DNA of 64,000 nucleotides, from assembly GCF_031585635.1 (NCBI RefSeq), contig NZ_CP134197.1, forward strand, positions 434,001 to 498,000, in the 5' to 3' direction. The translations under genes were made by a program, and so were the position numbers. The stretch comes from Paraburkholderia sp. FT54. Lineage in GTDB: Bacteria > Pseudomonadota > Gammaproteobacteria > Burkholderiales > Burkholderiaceae. Within the stretch, counting starts at the first letter, position 1; the number at the start of each line of letters is the position of its first letter. The notes beneath the pieces are model-generated. The model was not told where the DNA came from, searched no databases, and saw nothing but the letters and a program-made list of their open reading frames with translations. Shown here in pieces: positions 35,304 to 43,482 of this stretch.

Positions 35304-36329
35304 ATGACCGACGTTCTTCCCGACGAAACCCGGATTGCCGCCGAGATCGACCGGCTGAAGGTCGAATTCCCCAGAACCCGCGAGCTGTACCGCGAAGTCT
35401 GCGCGCTGCTGTTCTTCCGCTTCGGCGTCACCCCGACCGCAAACCGGCTGTATCAGCTTGTGCGCCGCGGCAGCATGGGCACACCCACGGCCGTGCTCGC
35501 CGAATTCTGGAAGGAGCTGCGCGAGAAGAGCCGGGTGCGCATCGAGCATCCGGATCTGCCGGCGGACCTCGGCGCGGCTGCCGGGGAACTGGTCGCGACG
35601 CTGTGGACGAGGTCCACGACGTCAGCACAGGCGGCGCTCGAGGCACTGCGGACTGATGCCGAGGCGGAGAAGGCCAGCGCGCGCAACGAGGTATCGTCGC
35701 TGCAGGCCGAACTCGTGCGGACCGAAACGGCACTCGAGCAGCGCACTGGCGCGTTGCTGGCGGCACAGGTGCGCATTCAGGAGCTTGAGCAGGTGCAGAC
35801 TGCCGGGGAGGCGACGCGCCAGGCGCTCGGGACTCAAATCGCGCTACAGCAGGACGAGATTGGCGCGCGCGATCGGGCACTGGCGCAGGCGAGGGCGGAT
35901 TTTTCGGGTGAACTCGACAAACTGCGGAGCAGCGCTGAGCTCGCGGAAGAGCGTTTGCGGGCGGCCGAGACGCGAGCGCTCCTTGAGATCGAGCGGGAGC
36001 GGGGCGTGAGCGCACGGTCCCAGAAAGAGCTTGAGGCGGCCGCGCGCAGGGCGGAGCAGAGCGAGATCCGGCACCGGGAAGAAACACAGACACTGCAGGT
36101 TCAGCTTGGCGACGCGCGTCATCGCGCCGGCGTTGTAGAGGGGAATCTGGAAGCGCTTCGCAGTTCGAATGCGGCATACATCAAGGAACTTGACGCGCTG
36201 AGATTGCAACTCGCGACCACTGTCGCGAACCAGGCTGTGACGCCCAAGCGCCCGCCATCCTCCGTCGAGACCACCAAGCCTCGCCGCGCTGCACCCAAGG
36301 TCGCGACGAGGAAGCGATCGCAATCCTGA
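35304..36329 (+). CDS. KfrA-like coiled-coil DNA-binding protein
   Basis: A 341-residue protein. The N-terminal KfrA DNA-binding domain is RIAAEIDRLKVEFPRTRELY, then FRFGVTPTANRLYQLVRRGS and PTAVLAEFWKELRE (to about residue 75). From about 110 to 300 it is a long alpha-helical coiled coil rich in Ala, Glu, Arg and Gln. The C-terminus is basic (KPRRAAPKVATRKRS). KfrA proteins of plasmids bind their promoter and form multimers or filaments that aid plasmid stability. Here it is divergent from an integrase, a pairing seen in mobile islands. Confidence 0.85.
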   Translation: MTDVLPDETRIAAEIDRLKVEFPRTRELYREVCALLFFRFGVTPTANRLYQLVRRGSMGTPTAVLAEFWKELREKSRVRIEHPDLPADLGAAAGELVATLWTRSTTSAQAALEALRTDAEAEKASARNEVSSLQAELVRTETALEQRTGALLAAQVRIQELEQVQTAGEATRQALGTQIALQQDEIGARDRALAQARADFSGELDKLRSSAELAEERLRAAETRALLEIERERGVSARSQKELEAAARRAEQSEIRHREETQTLQVQLGDARHRAGVVEGNLEALRSSNAAYIKELDALRLQLATTVANQAVTPKRPPSSVETTKPRRAAPKVATRKRSQS

Positions 36330-36495
36330 TTCTGGTGCCGGCCCGTAACGTCGCCGGACCAATGCGATCGGGCACCCGCCGCAGTGCCGCCGGGTTTTCC
36401 GAGGAAGTCCGCGATCTATTACGCGCCAATTGCATCTTCGGTTCTCGGCGCCCATACTATCTCGTAATGCAATCCAATTCGACCCTCGTTACGAG

Positions 36496-37155
36496 ATGGC
36501 TAAGTCCCCTGTCATTGAACAACACCAGCTTCGGCATGCAGTAAGGGTGGCCTCTATCACGGGGCAAAACCGCAAACGCGACGTAGCATTGCTTCTTGTG
36601 TTCTACGGGACTGGTCTGACACCGAACGAGGTCGCAAAGCTGCAAGTATCGGACTATCTCGTGGCAGATGGTCGGCACGTCGCGGAGACAACTTTGCGAC
36701 CCGAAATAGCGTTCAATGGGAAGCGTCGGCCGTTGCTGTGGGTCAGTAAGAAAATCTGTGCTGCCGTTGACGACTATCTACAATCCAGATTGCATACCCG
36801 GCAGGGCGTAACCACTTCGCCTGCGGCCTTCCGAGGCCTAGACCCAAGTAGCCCGCTGTTCTTGACGGCAGACGGCGAGCCCTTCAGCTTTACGCCTCGA
36901 AAGAAGACTTCAGGCGCGGTTAGTTATTCTTGCGAGTCATTGACCGAAATCGTGCGTCGACTTCATCATCAGGCCGGCATCGAGCATGGGAACGCAAGCG
37001 CAGCGCGCCGGACTTTCGCTGTCAGGCTGCACCGCGACGGACGCTCGCTGAAGCTCATACAACAATTGATTGGAGTTTCCAGCCTATCTGCCGTTAAACG
37101 ACTGATAGACGGCGATCCGGTTAAGCTGGCGTCGGTGGTAAGTGGAGTGATTTGA
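36496..37155 (+). CDS. Recombinase-fold protein lacking catalytic residues
   Basis: A 219-residue protein with the shape of a tyrosine-recombinase catalytic domain: VALLLVFYGTGLTPNEVAKL in the position of the first Arg motif (normally GLRxSE), ARRTFAVRLHRDGRSLKLIQ in the HxxR position, and IGVSSLSAVKRLIDGDP where the nucleophile Tyr should be. The first Arg is replaced by Thr-Pro-Asn, the His of the GH motif by Val, and the Tyr by Leu or Ile. It should therefore bind DNA or another recombinase without cutting. I start at the ATG at 36496, which matches the domain. It is the first member of the array to its right. Confidence 0.65.
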   Translation: MAKSPVIEQHQLRHAVRVASITGQNRKRDVALLLVFYGTGLTPNEVAKLQVSDYLVADGRHVAETTLRPEIAFNGKRRPLLWVSKKICAAVDDYLQSRLHTRQGVTTSPAAFRGLDPSSPLFLTADGEPFSFTPRKKTSGAVSYSCESLTEIVRRLHHQAGIEHGNASAARRTFAVRLHRDGRSLKLIQQLIGVSSLSAVKRLIDGDPVKLASVVSGVI

Positions 37156-37168
37156 CCGTCACGACGGA

Positions 37169-37202
37169 CCGGTTCGTGTCGACGGGAGAGGAAAAACGCA
37201 TG
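37169..37202 (+). repeat. Array junction motif, partial (second half)
   Basis: ACCGGTTCGTGTCGACGGG then AGAGGAAAAACGC resembles the second half of the full motif at 43442-43477. A 22-codon ORF (37200-37268) follows it and may be chance. Confidence 0.4.
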
Positions 37203-37299
37203 CGATTCATCGCAACGGTTTATTCGCAAAAGCGCGCGCGGGGCGCGGGCAAACTCCGGGCGGCATGAAGAAGCTGGACGAAACATAACGGGGCTGACG

Positions 37300-38346
37300 A
37301 TGCAGTGGGCGATACCAGAAAATAGTCGCGAGAGAGTGAATGCAGCCGGCCGTACTCTCGTGACGGGATTTGGCGACACGATAGATAGCATGGATCGCTA
37401 CCTCGAAGCGTACGCAGTGATGTCGAACTGGCGCGCCTCCCACCAGTTTCCACTGAACACGTTCAAGATCAATTTGCGTGATCGCGCAAGGAGCATTGAT
37501 GAGTATGCCTTTGTGGCGCAGCGCCTCAAGCGCGCGCCGTCGATCGTTGCGAAGCTTAGTCGCTTTCCCAATATGCGTCTTACCCAGATGCAGGACATCG
37601 GAGGGTGCCGGGCCGTCCTTTCCACGCTAGCCGATGTGACGTTACTGCGCGACGCGCTAAAGAGCAGCAGGATCAAGCATCGGTTGGTCAACGAGAAGGA
37701 CTACATCGCGGCCCCAAAGGAAGATGGATACAGGGGCATCCATCTCGTCTATCGCTACGTGAGCGATCGAAAGGAGACGTACAACAATCATTCGGTCGAA
37801 ATCCAGATTCGGACCAACTTGCAGCATGCCTGGGCGACCGCCGTCGAGACTGTGGGGACACTGATTGGTCAAGGCCTCAAAGCCGATCAGGGAGAGAGGG
37901 TTTGGCTCGACTTTTTTGCGTTGGTTTCTGCGGCCTTTGCCATACGCGAGGGCGTCGACGGGCCTCGCGACTTTCAGGAGCTTCAGGCGATCCTACGCGT
38001 GATGGAGCGCGAGTTGCATGTCATAGACAGGCTGAGTGCGTTCCAGCGCGTGATGAAAGCAGCGATCGCAGATCCTGAGCGACGCCTGGCAGCCTATTTT
38101 TTGATGGTACTGGATGCGCCGAACGAAGAGGTCAACGTCCTGTCGTATGCACCTGACGAGTTCGATAAGGCAACTGCGGAGTACAAACGCGTGGAAGAAG
38201 CGGCAAAGCCCGGAGTCGACGCGGTACTGGTGGTCGCTGACTCGGCGCACGCGCTGAGAGTTGCTTATCCGAACTATTTTGGAGACACGTCGCTTTTTAT
38301 CGCCGAACTTCAAAATATCATCGCGAACATTGAGCAGCCCGGTTAG
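37300..38346 (+). CDS. RelA/SpoT-fold nucleotide synthetase-like protein
   Basis: A 348-residue protein with a central synthetase domain: MQDIGGCRAVL (about 91-101), KDYIAAPKEDGYRGIHLVYR (about 133-152), and HSVEIQIRTNLQHAWA (about 161-176). These match the (p)ppGpp synthetase core, including the EIQIRT and DGYRGIH segments. There is no HD hydrolase, TGS or ACT domain. The C-terminal 150 residues are helical and unrecognised. Single-domain enzymes include small alarmone synthetases, toxSAS toxins and phage-sensing fusions such as CapRel. Without an adjacent canonical antitoxin and without HD, a defence or growth-control toxin is a reasonable inference, not shown. Confidence 0.82.
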   Translation: MQWAIPENSRERVNAAGRTLVTGFGDTIDSMDRYLEAYAVMSNWRASHQFPLNTFKINLRDRARSIDEYAFVAQRLKRAPSIVAKLSRFPNMRLTQMQDIGGCRAVLSTLADVTLLRDALKSSRIKHRLVNEKDYIAAPKEDGYRGIHLVYRYVSDRKETYNNHSVEIQIRTNLQHAWATAVETVGTLIGQGLKADQGERVWLDFFALVSAAFAIREGVDGPRDFQELQAILRVMERELHVIDRLSAFQRVMKAAIADPERRLAAYFLMVLDAPNEEVNVLSYAPDEFDKATAEYKRVEEAAKPGVDAVLVVADSAHALRVAYPNYFGDTSLFIAELQNIIANIEQPG

Positions 38347-38382
38347 CCTCGATGCTACCAAGCGGTTGAAGACCACTTACAA

Positions 38383-38396
38383 CCGAAAAGCGAAGC
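38383..38396 (+). repeat. Array junction motif, weak
   Basis: CCGAAAAGCGAAGC in the gap after the RelA/SpoT-fold gene resembles the start of the motif. Confidence 0.3.
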
Positions 38397-38441
38397 TGAG
38401 CAGTAACCGACAAAGATTGACGATTAGACGAGACAGGTCGC

Positions 38442-38822
38442 ATGGAAAAAACCTCGAGCATCATCACCGGCGACGCGTCGCCGTCTGGAAGCCCATTGGC
38501 AAATCCTAAGAAGTAAGGCGATGACCCGTTCGGTCTCGCTCGTGCTGCCGAAAGCATCAGACATGCATTTGTAGATAGCACGGACATTCGAGAGCGGGAA
38601 AAGACGGTACGCGACGCAAACGCGCACGCGCAAAAGATGAAAGAACTCGATGACGCGGAGTCAGAACGCAAGCGCACATTCAAGTCCAATTGGGTCGTGG
38701 CAGCGGCGTTCTGCTTTTTTCAGGCGCTGATCGCGCTCTACGGATTCAAGTCAAACAATGTGACATACATCCTTACTGCGGCGAATGGGTTTAGCGGGTT
38801 CTTCATCAGCCGGAAGTTTTGA
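38442..38822 (+). pseudogene. Small membrane protein gene with an in-frame TAA
   Basis: From the ATG at 38442 the frame gives 24 codons (MEKTSSIITGDASPSGSPLA, NPKK), then TAA at 38514-38516, then continues in the same frame GDDPFGLARAAESIRHAFVD, a charged helix rich in Glu and Lys, and two membrane segments (WVVAAAFCFFQALIALYGF and YILTAANGFSGFF) to the stop at 38820. The part after the stop has no good start except ATG at 38637. It is either a nonsense-mutated gene or two reading units. The coiled helix plus membrane anchor recalls small defence effectors. Confidence 0.5.
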
Positions 38823-38824
38823 CG

Positions 38825-38840
38825 GGTAGGAAAACAGCGG
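38825..38840 (+). repeat. Array junction motif, partial
   Basis: GGTAGGAAAACAGCGG between the membrane-protein ORF and the HNH-like gene; the first half of the motif with a divergent continuation. Confidence 0.4.
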
Positions 38841-38865
38841 CACCAATTTTCGACGACACCATTTG

Positions 38866-39831
38866 ATGTCTTTTGTTCTCGATCACAACGCAACGGTGGC
38901 AACAATGGCAGTGCAAACACGCTGTCCGTACTCTACGGACGTATTGGACGGCTCGGAACCTGAAAATGCTGAACACATTCTACCCGTTGCATTCGGTGCG
39001 CCTGATAACTTCACCGTGCCGGCAAAAGCAGCGAAAAATACGGAAATGAATGACCTCATCGACGAGCCAGCAATTCATGACCCGATCATGAGGCTCATTG
39101 CTGCCGCTCAAGGTGTGCAGTCTCGTTCTGGGGCAGTGAAGGTTGATTTAGCAGGTACAGCGGTCGAAACTGGCGCGAATGTTCGTGTGACACTGGGGCA
39201 GGGTCATGCCACGTTCAAACTGCGTAATCCCGTAGATCGCGACCCGGTAACCGGAGAGATTCGCGGAGTGATGGGTTTCGGCGACGACGCTCAGAAGCTG
39301 TTAGAGCAATTTCAACGTGACTATGCCAAGAAGGGCAAGATGGTTGTTGCGGACGAAGCCATTCCCCGACATTCCGATGTAAATGTGCAGACAGCTATGG
39401 ACTACCATGTAGTCCGCAGAGAGTTGGTCAAGATTGCATATCTCATGACCGTTCGCGCGTTCGGAGATCAGGCGATTATGTCGGAATCGGGGCGCTTGTA
39501 TAGGGCAGCAATGATGGCTTCGACAATTGAGGAATTTAAGAGCGTTGGCATTGGCGGGGCGACGTTTCAGGACTTCTTTGCAGGCACGCCTCGCCCACAG
39601 CGCAAAAGCCAACACGCCCTTACATGCGTAAAGTTGGGCCCCACGATCATGTCATCGGTGACGCTGTTCGGTGGATTCAACGGCGTCTTTGTCACGCCCG
39701 CGGTTGGTTTCGACGCAGAAGACGCAGAAGGTGAAGTTGTCATCATCGAAGCGTCCGATAGAAAACTGTCGTCCTACAAGTATGTAGATGTCGTGGCAGA
39801 TTTGATGACGACCGGAATGCCGCAAACCTAA
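38866..39831 (+). CDS. Putative HNH-type endonuclease-like protein
   Basis: A 321-residue protein. Its start has RCPYSTDVLDGSEPENAEHI and LPVAFGAPDNF, a pattern like the HNH-type AEHILP-ALGG segment of restriction-like nucleases, followed by KNTEMNDLIDEPAIHDPIM as seen after that motif. Only one cysteine of the usual CxxC zinc site is visible, so the metal site may be incomplete. The remaining 250 residues are unrecognised. I chose the ATG at 38866. Function in DNA cleavage is inferred from the motif only. Confidence 0.5.
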   Translation: MSFVLDHNATVATMAVQTRCPYSTDVLDGSEPENAEHILPVAFGAPDNFTVPAKAAKNTEMNDLIDEPAIHDPIMRLIAAAQGVQSRSGAVKVDLAGTAVETGANVRVTLGQGHATFKLRNPVDRDPVTGEIRGVMGFGDDAQKLLEQFQRDYAKKGKMVVADEAIPRHSDVNVQTAMDYHVVRRELVKIAYLMTVRAFGDQAIMSESGRLYRAAMMASTIEEFKSVGIGGATFQDFFAGTPRPQRKSQHALTCVKLGPTIMSSVTLFGGFNGVFVTPAVGFDAEDAEGEVVIIEASDRKLSSYKYVDVVADLMTTGMPQT

Positions 39832-39953
39832 CGACGGCTGAAGAACGGAATACAGCGGGCCGCCGCTTGCTTTGTTTCACAAGGTTTTCGACCACGGAAA
39901 TGCATTCCGCGTGCGAGCGCCCCGCACGCTGGCCGGTAGCCGCGAATCTAACC

Positions 39954-40178
39954 ATGCAAGTTATGAAACCCACAGTCATTATTTCAGTAGAAACGCTTAG
40001 TGACTCCCTTACTAAAGAGGGGAACCCGGCGATTTTTGAGGCAGGCATCACTGCGCTGCTAGATGCTGGTTACCAAGTGGGGCTTGGCGATGCGGATGCA
40101 CCGACCAAGGTGTTCACCGAGGCGGGCGAATTCGCTGCTTGGTTCAACAATCTGCGCGTTGACGTCGAGAACGCTTAA
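39954..40178 (+). CDS. Small hypothetical protein
   Basis: A 74-residue protein (MQVMKPTVIISVETLSDSLT then FEAGITALLDAGYQVGLGDA). It has an alpha/beta pattern and no recognised domain. A second ATG three codons in may be used. It follows the HNH-like gene after a 122-base gap that has an AAGAACGGAATACAGCGG variant of the junction motif. Confidence 0.5.
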   Translation: MQVMKPTVIISVETLSDSLTKEGNPAIFEAGITALLDAGYQVGLGDADAPTKVFTEAGEFAAWFNNLRVDVENA

Positions 40179-40226
40179 AGGCGACCGCCTGCCGTGCAAG
40201 CGGCAGGAATTGCAATGGCCTGCATG

Positions 40227-40240
40227 GGCAGGAAAACCGC
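40227..40240 (+). repeat. Array junction motif, partial
   Basis: GGCAGGAAAACCGC lies 26 bases before the next ATG. Confidence 0.35.
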
Positions 40241-40265
40241 ATAACCAACGATCGTCGAGATTCGA

Positions 40266-40511
40266 ATGAAACGCGTGCAGGTATTTGATGTTTCGGTGGA
40301 CAAAGATGAAGCTCTTTGGAACACGATCAGGCGGCTATATCCGAAGGAGCTTGCGGCGCTGCCCAATGACACATCGCCCTACGTCAGCTATTTTGGTGCT
40401 GCCGGAAGCTTAACGGCGATTGTCACGTTTGTCTTCCCGAAGTCGAGCGAAGACGCTGAGTTTGAATATGCAGACGGCGTATGGAAAAGGACGCGGGACT
40501 GGAACGACTGA
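40266..40511 (+). CDS. Small hypothetical protein
   Basis: An 81-residue protein (MKRVQVFDVSVDKDEALWNT, YVSYFGAAGSLTAIVTFVFP, ending GVWKRTRDWND). It looks like a compact alpha/beta fold; no family recognised. Its stop overlaps the beginning of a strong junction motif. Confidence 0.55.
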   Translation: MKRVQVFDVSVDKDEALWNTIRRLYPKELAALPNDTSPYVSYFGAAGSLTAIVTFVFPKSSEDAEFEYADGVWKRTRDWND

Positions 40512-40560
40512 CCGGAAACGCGCTCGCGCCGTTCGTGCGGGTCACAACGGAAAACAGGCA
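40511..40560 (+). repeat. Array junction motif, near-full
   Basis: ACCGGAAACGCGCTCGCGCC, GTTCGTGCGGGT, then AACGGAAAACAGG. It agrees with the site at 43429-43477 at most positions, with the same 35-base spacing between the two GGAAA elements. Confidence 0.65.
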
Positions 40561-40570
40561 GGATAGACAC

Positions 40571-40870
40571 ATGACCGACGATGATCGAGATATGCCGCCA
40601 GATTCCGTGGCGAGCGTGAGAAAGCTAACGATAACTCCCGGCACTGGAGGTGATTTGCGTTCGTTTGCTCGCGTGGAAGTTGAATTTGTAGAGGGACAAC
40701 CCGGCAGCGATGGCTCGACTAGCTCCGTCGCGGTCAGTCTTACTTTCAACGTCGATCGACTGACGTTAGACCAAGTGAAGGACTTCGCAATTCTGCACGC
40801 GAAGCGGCTGATGAACCACTGCGTCACGGACCCGCACTTGAAAATCGGTGACAGGCGCCTGGAAGACTGA
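40571..40870 (+). CDS. Small hypothetical protein
   Basis: A 99-residue acidic protein (MTDDDRDMPPDSVASVRKLT, then DRLTLDQVKDFAILHAKRLM). Mixed strand and helix pattern, no membrane segment, no family recognised. Confidence 0.5.
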   Translation: MTDDDRDMPPDSVASVRKLTITPGTGGDLRSFARVEVEFVEGQPGSDGSTSSVAVSLTFNVDRLTLDQVKDFAILHAKRLMNHCVTDPHLKIGDRRLED

Positions 40871-40882
40871 CTCGGAAGCATT

Positions 40883-41059
40883 GTGACCAATCGCTTCGGT
40901 TTGCCCAACATCGACGTTCTCACCTCGGGTGCTTATGCCGCACTGGCGATCACACCCGAGATCCGACGTTACCAAATGCTATCGAAGGTCGGTATCGCAC
41001 TAATTAGCGCCGGATTTTTGTTGTAACTGCCGTTCGCGATTTGCGTGGTCGGCCCCTAA
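40883..41059 (+). pseudogene. Very small membrane-protein ORF with an internal TAA
   Basis: From the GTG at 40883 the frame reads MTNRFGLPNIDVLTSGAYAA, then IRRYQMLSKVGIALISAGFL, a hydrophobic segment, to TAA at 41024-41026. The same frame continues LPFAICVVGP to a second TAA at 41057-41059. The helix would be completed if the first TAA were sense. This is the second array ORF with an in-frame TAA. Confidence 0.4.
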
Positions 41060-41064
41060 GACAT

Positions 41065-41100
41065 CGGAAAAGCGCTCACGTCGCTCAACCAGGAAAACTG
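41065..41100 (+). repeat. Array junction motif, shortened
   Basis: CGGAAAAGCGCTCACGTCGC then CAGGAAAACTG, two bases before the next ATG. The GTGCGGGT block is missing. Confidence 0.6.
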
Positions 41101-41102
41101 CT

Positions 41103-41930
41103 ATGAATGAGGAAGACTCCCCGATCGCTCAAGGTAACGTCGATCTCCCGAGCGCTGAGGACTTCTGCCTTTCAGTTCCAATTTACGAGACGTTTCCGTT
41201 TGACAAGGATCAAACGACCCCCTTTTTTGCTATTGAACATTACAGTGGCACACTCGACTGCTTTTGCGAAGGTTGCGGTCGACACACGGTCTTCAATAGG
41301 ATCGGCAAGGCAGACTATCGCGAGCATCATCATTCGCAGAATTACATCTTTTCGCTCTGGTTTGTTTGCTCCCGGAACAACGCCCATCGGAGCATGTTTT
41401 TCTTCCGCTCACATCAGGGAGTATTGCAGAAGATTGGGCAATACCCCTCGATGGCCGACCTTGACACGCCTGATCTGCAAAAGTACCGGACCGTTTTGGG
41501 GAAGGAGCGATTTCGCGAACTGACGCGGGGCGTGGGTTTAGCCTCTCACGGTGTCGGCATCGGAGCTTTCGTTTATTTGCGGCGGGTGTTCGAAAGCTTG
41601 ATCGAAGAAGCGAAGCCTGAAGCTTCGCAGCAACATGGCTGGGATGATAGTGCATTCGCTGCTGCGAGGATGGACGGAAAAATCCAAATGCTGAAGCAAA
41701 TCCTTCCGCGCTTTTTGGTAGAAAACCGAAACCTGTACGGAATCTTGAGCGTTGGCGTGCACACTCTTTCGGAGCAGGAATGTCTCGACGCATTCCCGGC
41801 AGTTAAGCTCGCGATCGAGTTGATCCTCGATGAGATGTTGGAGAAGAGCAATCGGGAGAAAAAGTTGGCCGAAGCGAAGAAAAGCCTAAGCTCGTTGGGG
41901 GCGGTAATAAAAAAGCCCAGTGGCGCATAG
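41103..41930 (+). CDS. Hypothetical protein with zinc-ribbon-like N-terminus and DUF4145-like C-terminus
   Basis: A 275-residue protein. The N-terminal part has CFCEGCGRHTVF (C-x2-C) and a later Cys in FSLWFVCSRNN. The C-terminal part has ASHGVGIGAFVYLRRVFESL and ILSVGVHTLSEQECLDAFPA, a pattern I associate with DUF4145/HEPN-like proteins that occur near restriction and defence genes. The tail is a charged helix. The family assignment is tentative. Confidence 0.5.
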   Translation: MNEEDSPIAQGNVDLPSAEDFCLSVPIYETFPFDKDQTTPFFAIEHYSGTLDCFCEGCGRHTVFNRIGKADYREHHHSQNYIFSLWFVCSRNNAHRSMFFFRSHQGVLQKIGQYPSMADLDTPDLQKYRTVLGKERFRELTRGVGLASHGVGIGAFVYLRRVFESLIEEAKPEASQQHGWDDSAFAAARMDGKIQMLKQILPRFLVENRNLYGILSVGVHTLSEQECLDAFPAVKLAIELILDEMLEKSNREKKLAEAKKSLSSLGAVIKKPSGA

Positions 41931-41959
41931 GGAAAGCGCTCACGCCGGTCTCGCGGGTG
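41928..41959 (+). repeat. Array junction motif, first half
   Basis: TAGGGAAAGCGCTCACGCCG then GTCTCGCGGGTG. The TAG at 41928-41930 is the stop codon of the preceding gene. Confidence 0.65.
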
Positions 41960-41996
41960 CAACAAACAAACTTATGTAATAGCGACAGGTACAAGA

Positions 41997-42751
41997 TGGA
42001 TGATCTAGATCTGCTGAAAGCCATCCCGTCAGAGGTAGTCAAATCTGCGTATGACGATGCAGTCTCGCCAGTGTTGAAGGAAACCGGAAAGTTCGGCCAA
42101 GACATCTTGAAGACTTTGCGCTTGGTATTTTTCCCTGTGCAATACGCTGCGGCTCTTCAGGATAGGTTGGCCAAGCATCTTGAAAGATCTATCGCGCGGG
42201 TGCCGGAAGAACGCCGAGTCGCGCCGGTTGAGTCGCTGGCGTTACCCATCGCGGATCAGTTCAAATTCCACGATGAGCAAAGCGTCGTCGGCCAGATGTT
42301 CGAGCGATTGTTGTCTCGCGCGATGGATCGAGAACGCGTCGGTGAGGCTCATCCTGCATTCGTTCAAATCGTTGGCCAGCTAGCCCCGGATGAAGCCGTC
42401 CTGATCAAGCAAATCGCCGATGCTCGTCCCGCGGCCTACATGCGACCGCCGAAGAAAGGCGCGGCTGCGCTCCTTAATGAAGAGCGGGTAGCGTTGATCA
42501 AAGATTCAGGTCTGTCTGAAGACCTGAAAGGTCGCCTCTCAGCAGCAGTCGTGCGTCCAGAGGAGCTTGCACAGCCCGAGTTGGTGTACACCTACATAGA
42601 GCATCTGGTGTCTTTGGGCATCGCCGCATACACCAATGAGCCGTGGCAGGCAGACTTTCAAGGCGCACAGTATGCCGGCTTTGATTTTTGGTTCATCGAA
42701 CTCAACGGGCTAGGTCGATTGTTTCATCGGGCTTGTCTGGTGGACGACTAG
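41997..42751 (+). CDS. Abi-alpha (DUF4393)-like protein
   Basis: A 251-residue protein with the Abi-alpha pattern: LLKAIPSEVVKSAYDDAVSP and VLKETGKFGQDILKTLRLVF at the start, then LPIADQFKFHDEQSVVGQMF, ERLLSRAMD and AHPAFVQIVGQLAPDEAVLI. Abi-alpha proteins have been described from abortive-infection systems and are widespread in mobile elements. It is soluble except for a mildly hydrophobic segment near 45-60. Its place among other cassette-like genes supports a defence role, but this is inference. Confidence 0.7.
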
Positions 42752-42763
42752 GAAAAGCGAGAG
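42748..42763 (+). repeat. Array junction motif, truncated
   Basis: CTAGGAAAAGCGAGAG; the TAG is the stop of the Abi-alpha-like gene and the next ATG is 18 bases on. Confidence 0.5.
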
Positions 42764-42769
42764 AACACA

Positions 42770-43411
42770 ATGAGGCGTTCGATTGACCCGCGTTCCGCGA
42801 AACTCACGGTGATGGCTTTGCAGCGGTACGGATTCGCGTGCCTCGTTGGAGCTTTGATAACGGTTTTCGTCTTGCACCCGCCCATCACCAGTGCCGACTA
42901 TGCCGGATGGGTGCAGGCGCTTGGCTCAATAGGAGCAATCTTATATGCGGTAAGCATCGCGTCGAACCAACGCCGCGACGCGGAAAGGCGAGATATTATG
43001 CTCCGTTCAAGCAGGCTCGCAGCAGTTCGGGGAATGACGGAGCACGCCGTCGACGTCGTAGGAGGGGCAACCATCGCGCTTCTCGAACGCAGCCTTGCAG
43101 AGAATTACGTCGCGAACCACGATGCGGCGATTTTCGACGAAGCATTTCGCATGCTCCAACAAATCCCGATGCTCGATCTTGGAACAGTCGGCGCGGTTGA
43201 GGGCGTGACACTGATAAAGAACGGAGTCAACGCGATGAAGGCTAATCTGGCGATGCTGCATCGGGATCCCTTGCCCATACGCCAAGACCACGCCCAAGTT
43301 GCACGGCGGGCGCGCGAGATTCAGTTCCAAATGGAATCGGGGCGGCAAAAGGTCGCTGCAGAGGTCATTCGGCTCTTGAACGAGTTTGCTCCAATGCCCA
43401 AGGCCGAATGA
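42770..43411 (+). CDS. Small membrane protein, unknown
   Basis: A 213-residue protein with two adjacent N-terminal membrane segments (YGFACLVGALITVFVLHPPI and YAGWVQALGSIGAILYAVSI). A basic, helical cytoplasmic part of about 150 residues follows (RRDAERRDIMLRSSRLAAVR and so on). No family recognised. The membrane-anchor plus helical tail pattern also occurs at 43912 and 45681 in this array. Confidence 0.6.
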   Translation: MRRSIDPRSAKLTVMALQRYGFACLVGALITVFVLHPPITSADYAGWVQALGSIGAILYAVSIASNQRRDAERRDIMLRSSRLAAVRGMTEHAVDVVGGATIALLERSLAENYVANHDAAIFDEAFRMLQQIPMLDLGTVGAVEGVTLIKNGVNAMKANLAMLHRDPLPIRQDHAQVARRAREIQFQMESGRQKVAAEVIRLLNEFAPMPKAE

Positions 43412-43428
43412 GCGGGAAAGGAATTTGA

Positions 43429-43477
43429 TAGGAAAAGCGCTCGCGCCGGTCGTGCGGGTCGTACAGGAAAACAAGGA
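43429..43477 (+). repeat. Array junction motif, full reference copy
   Basis: TAGGAAAAGCGCTCGCGCCG then GTCGTGCGGGT and CAGGAAAACAAGGA. The two AGGAAAA elements are 35 bases apart in direct orientation. The AAGGA at its end can also act as a ribosome binding site for the ATG at 43483. Confidence 0.7.
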
Positions 43478-43482
43478 ATAAC

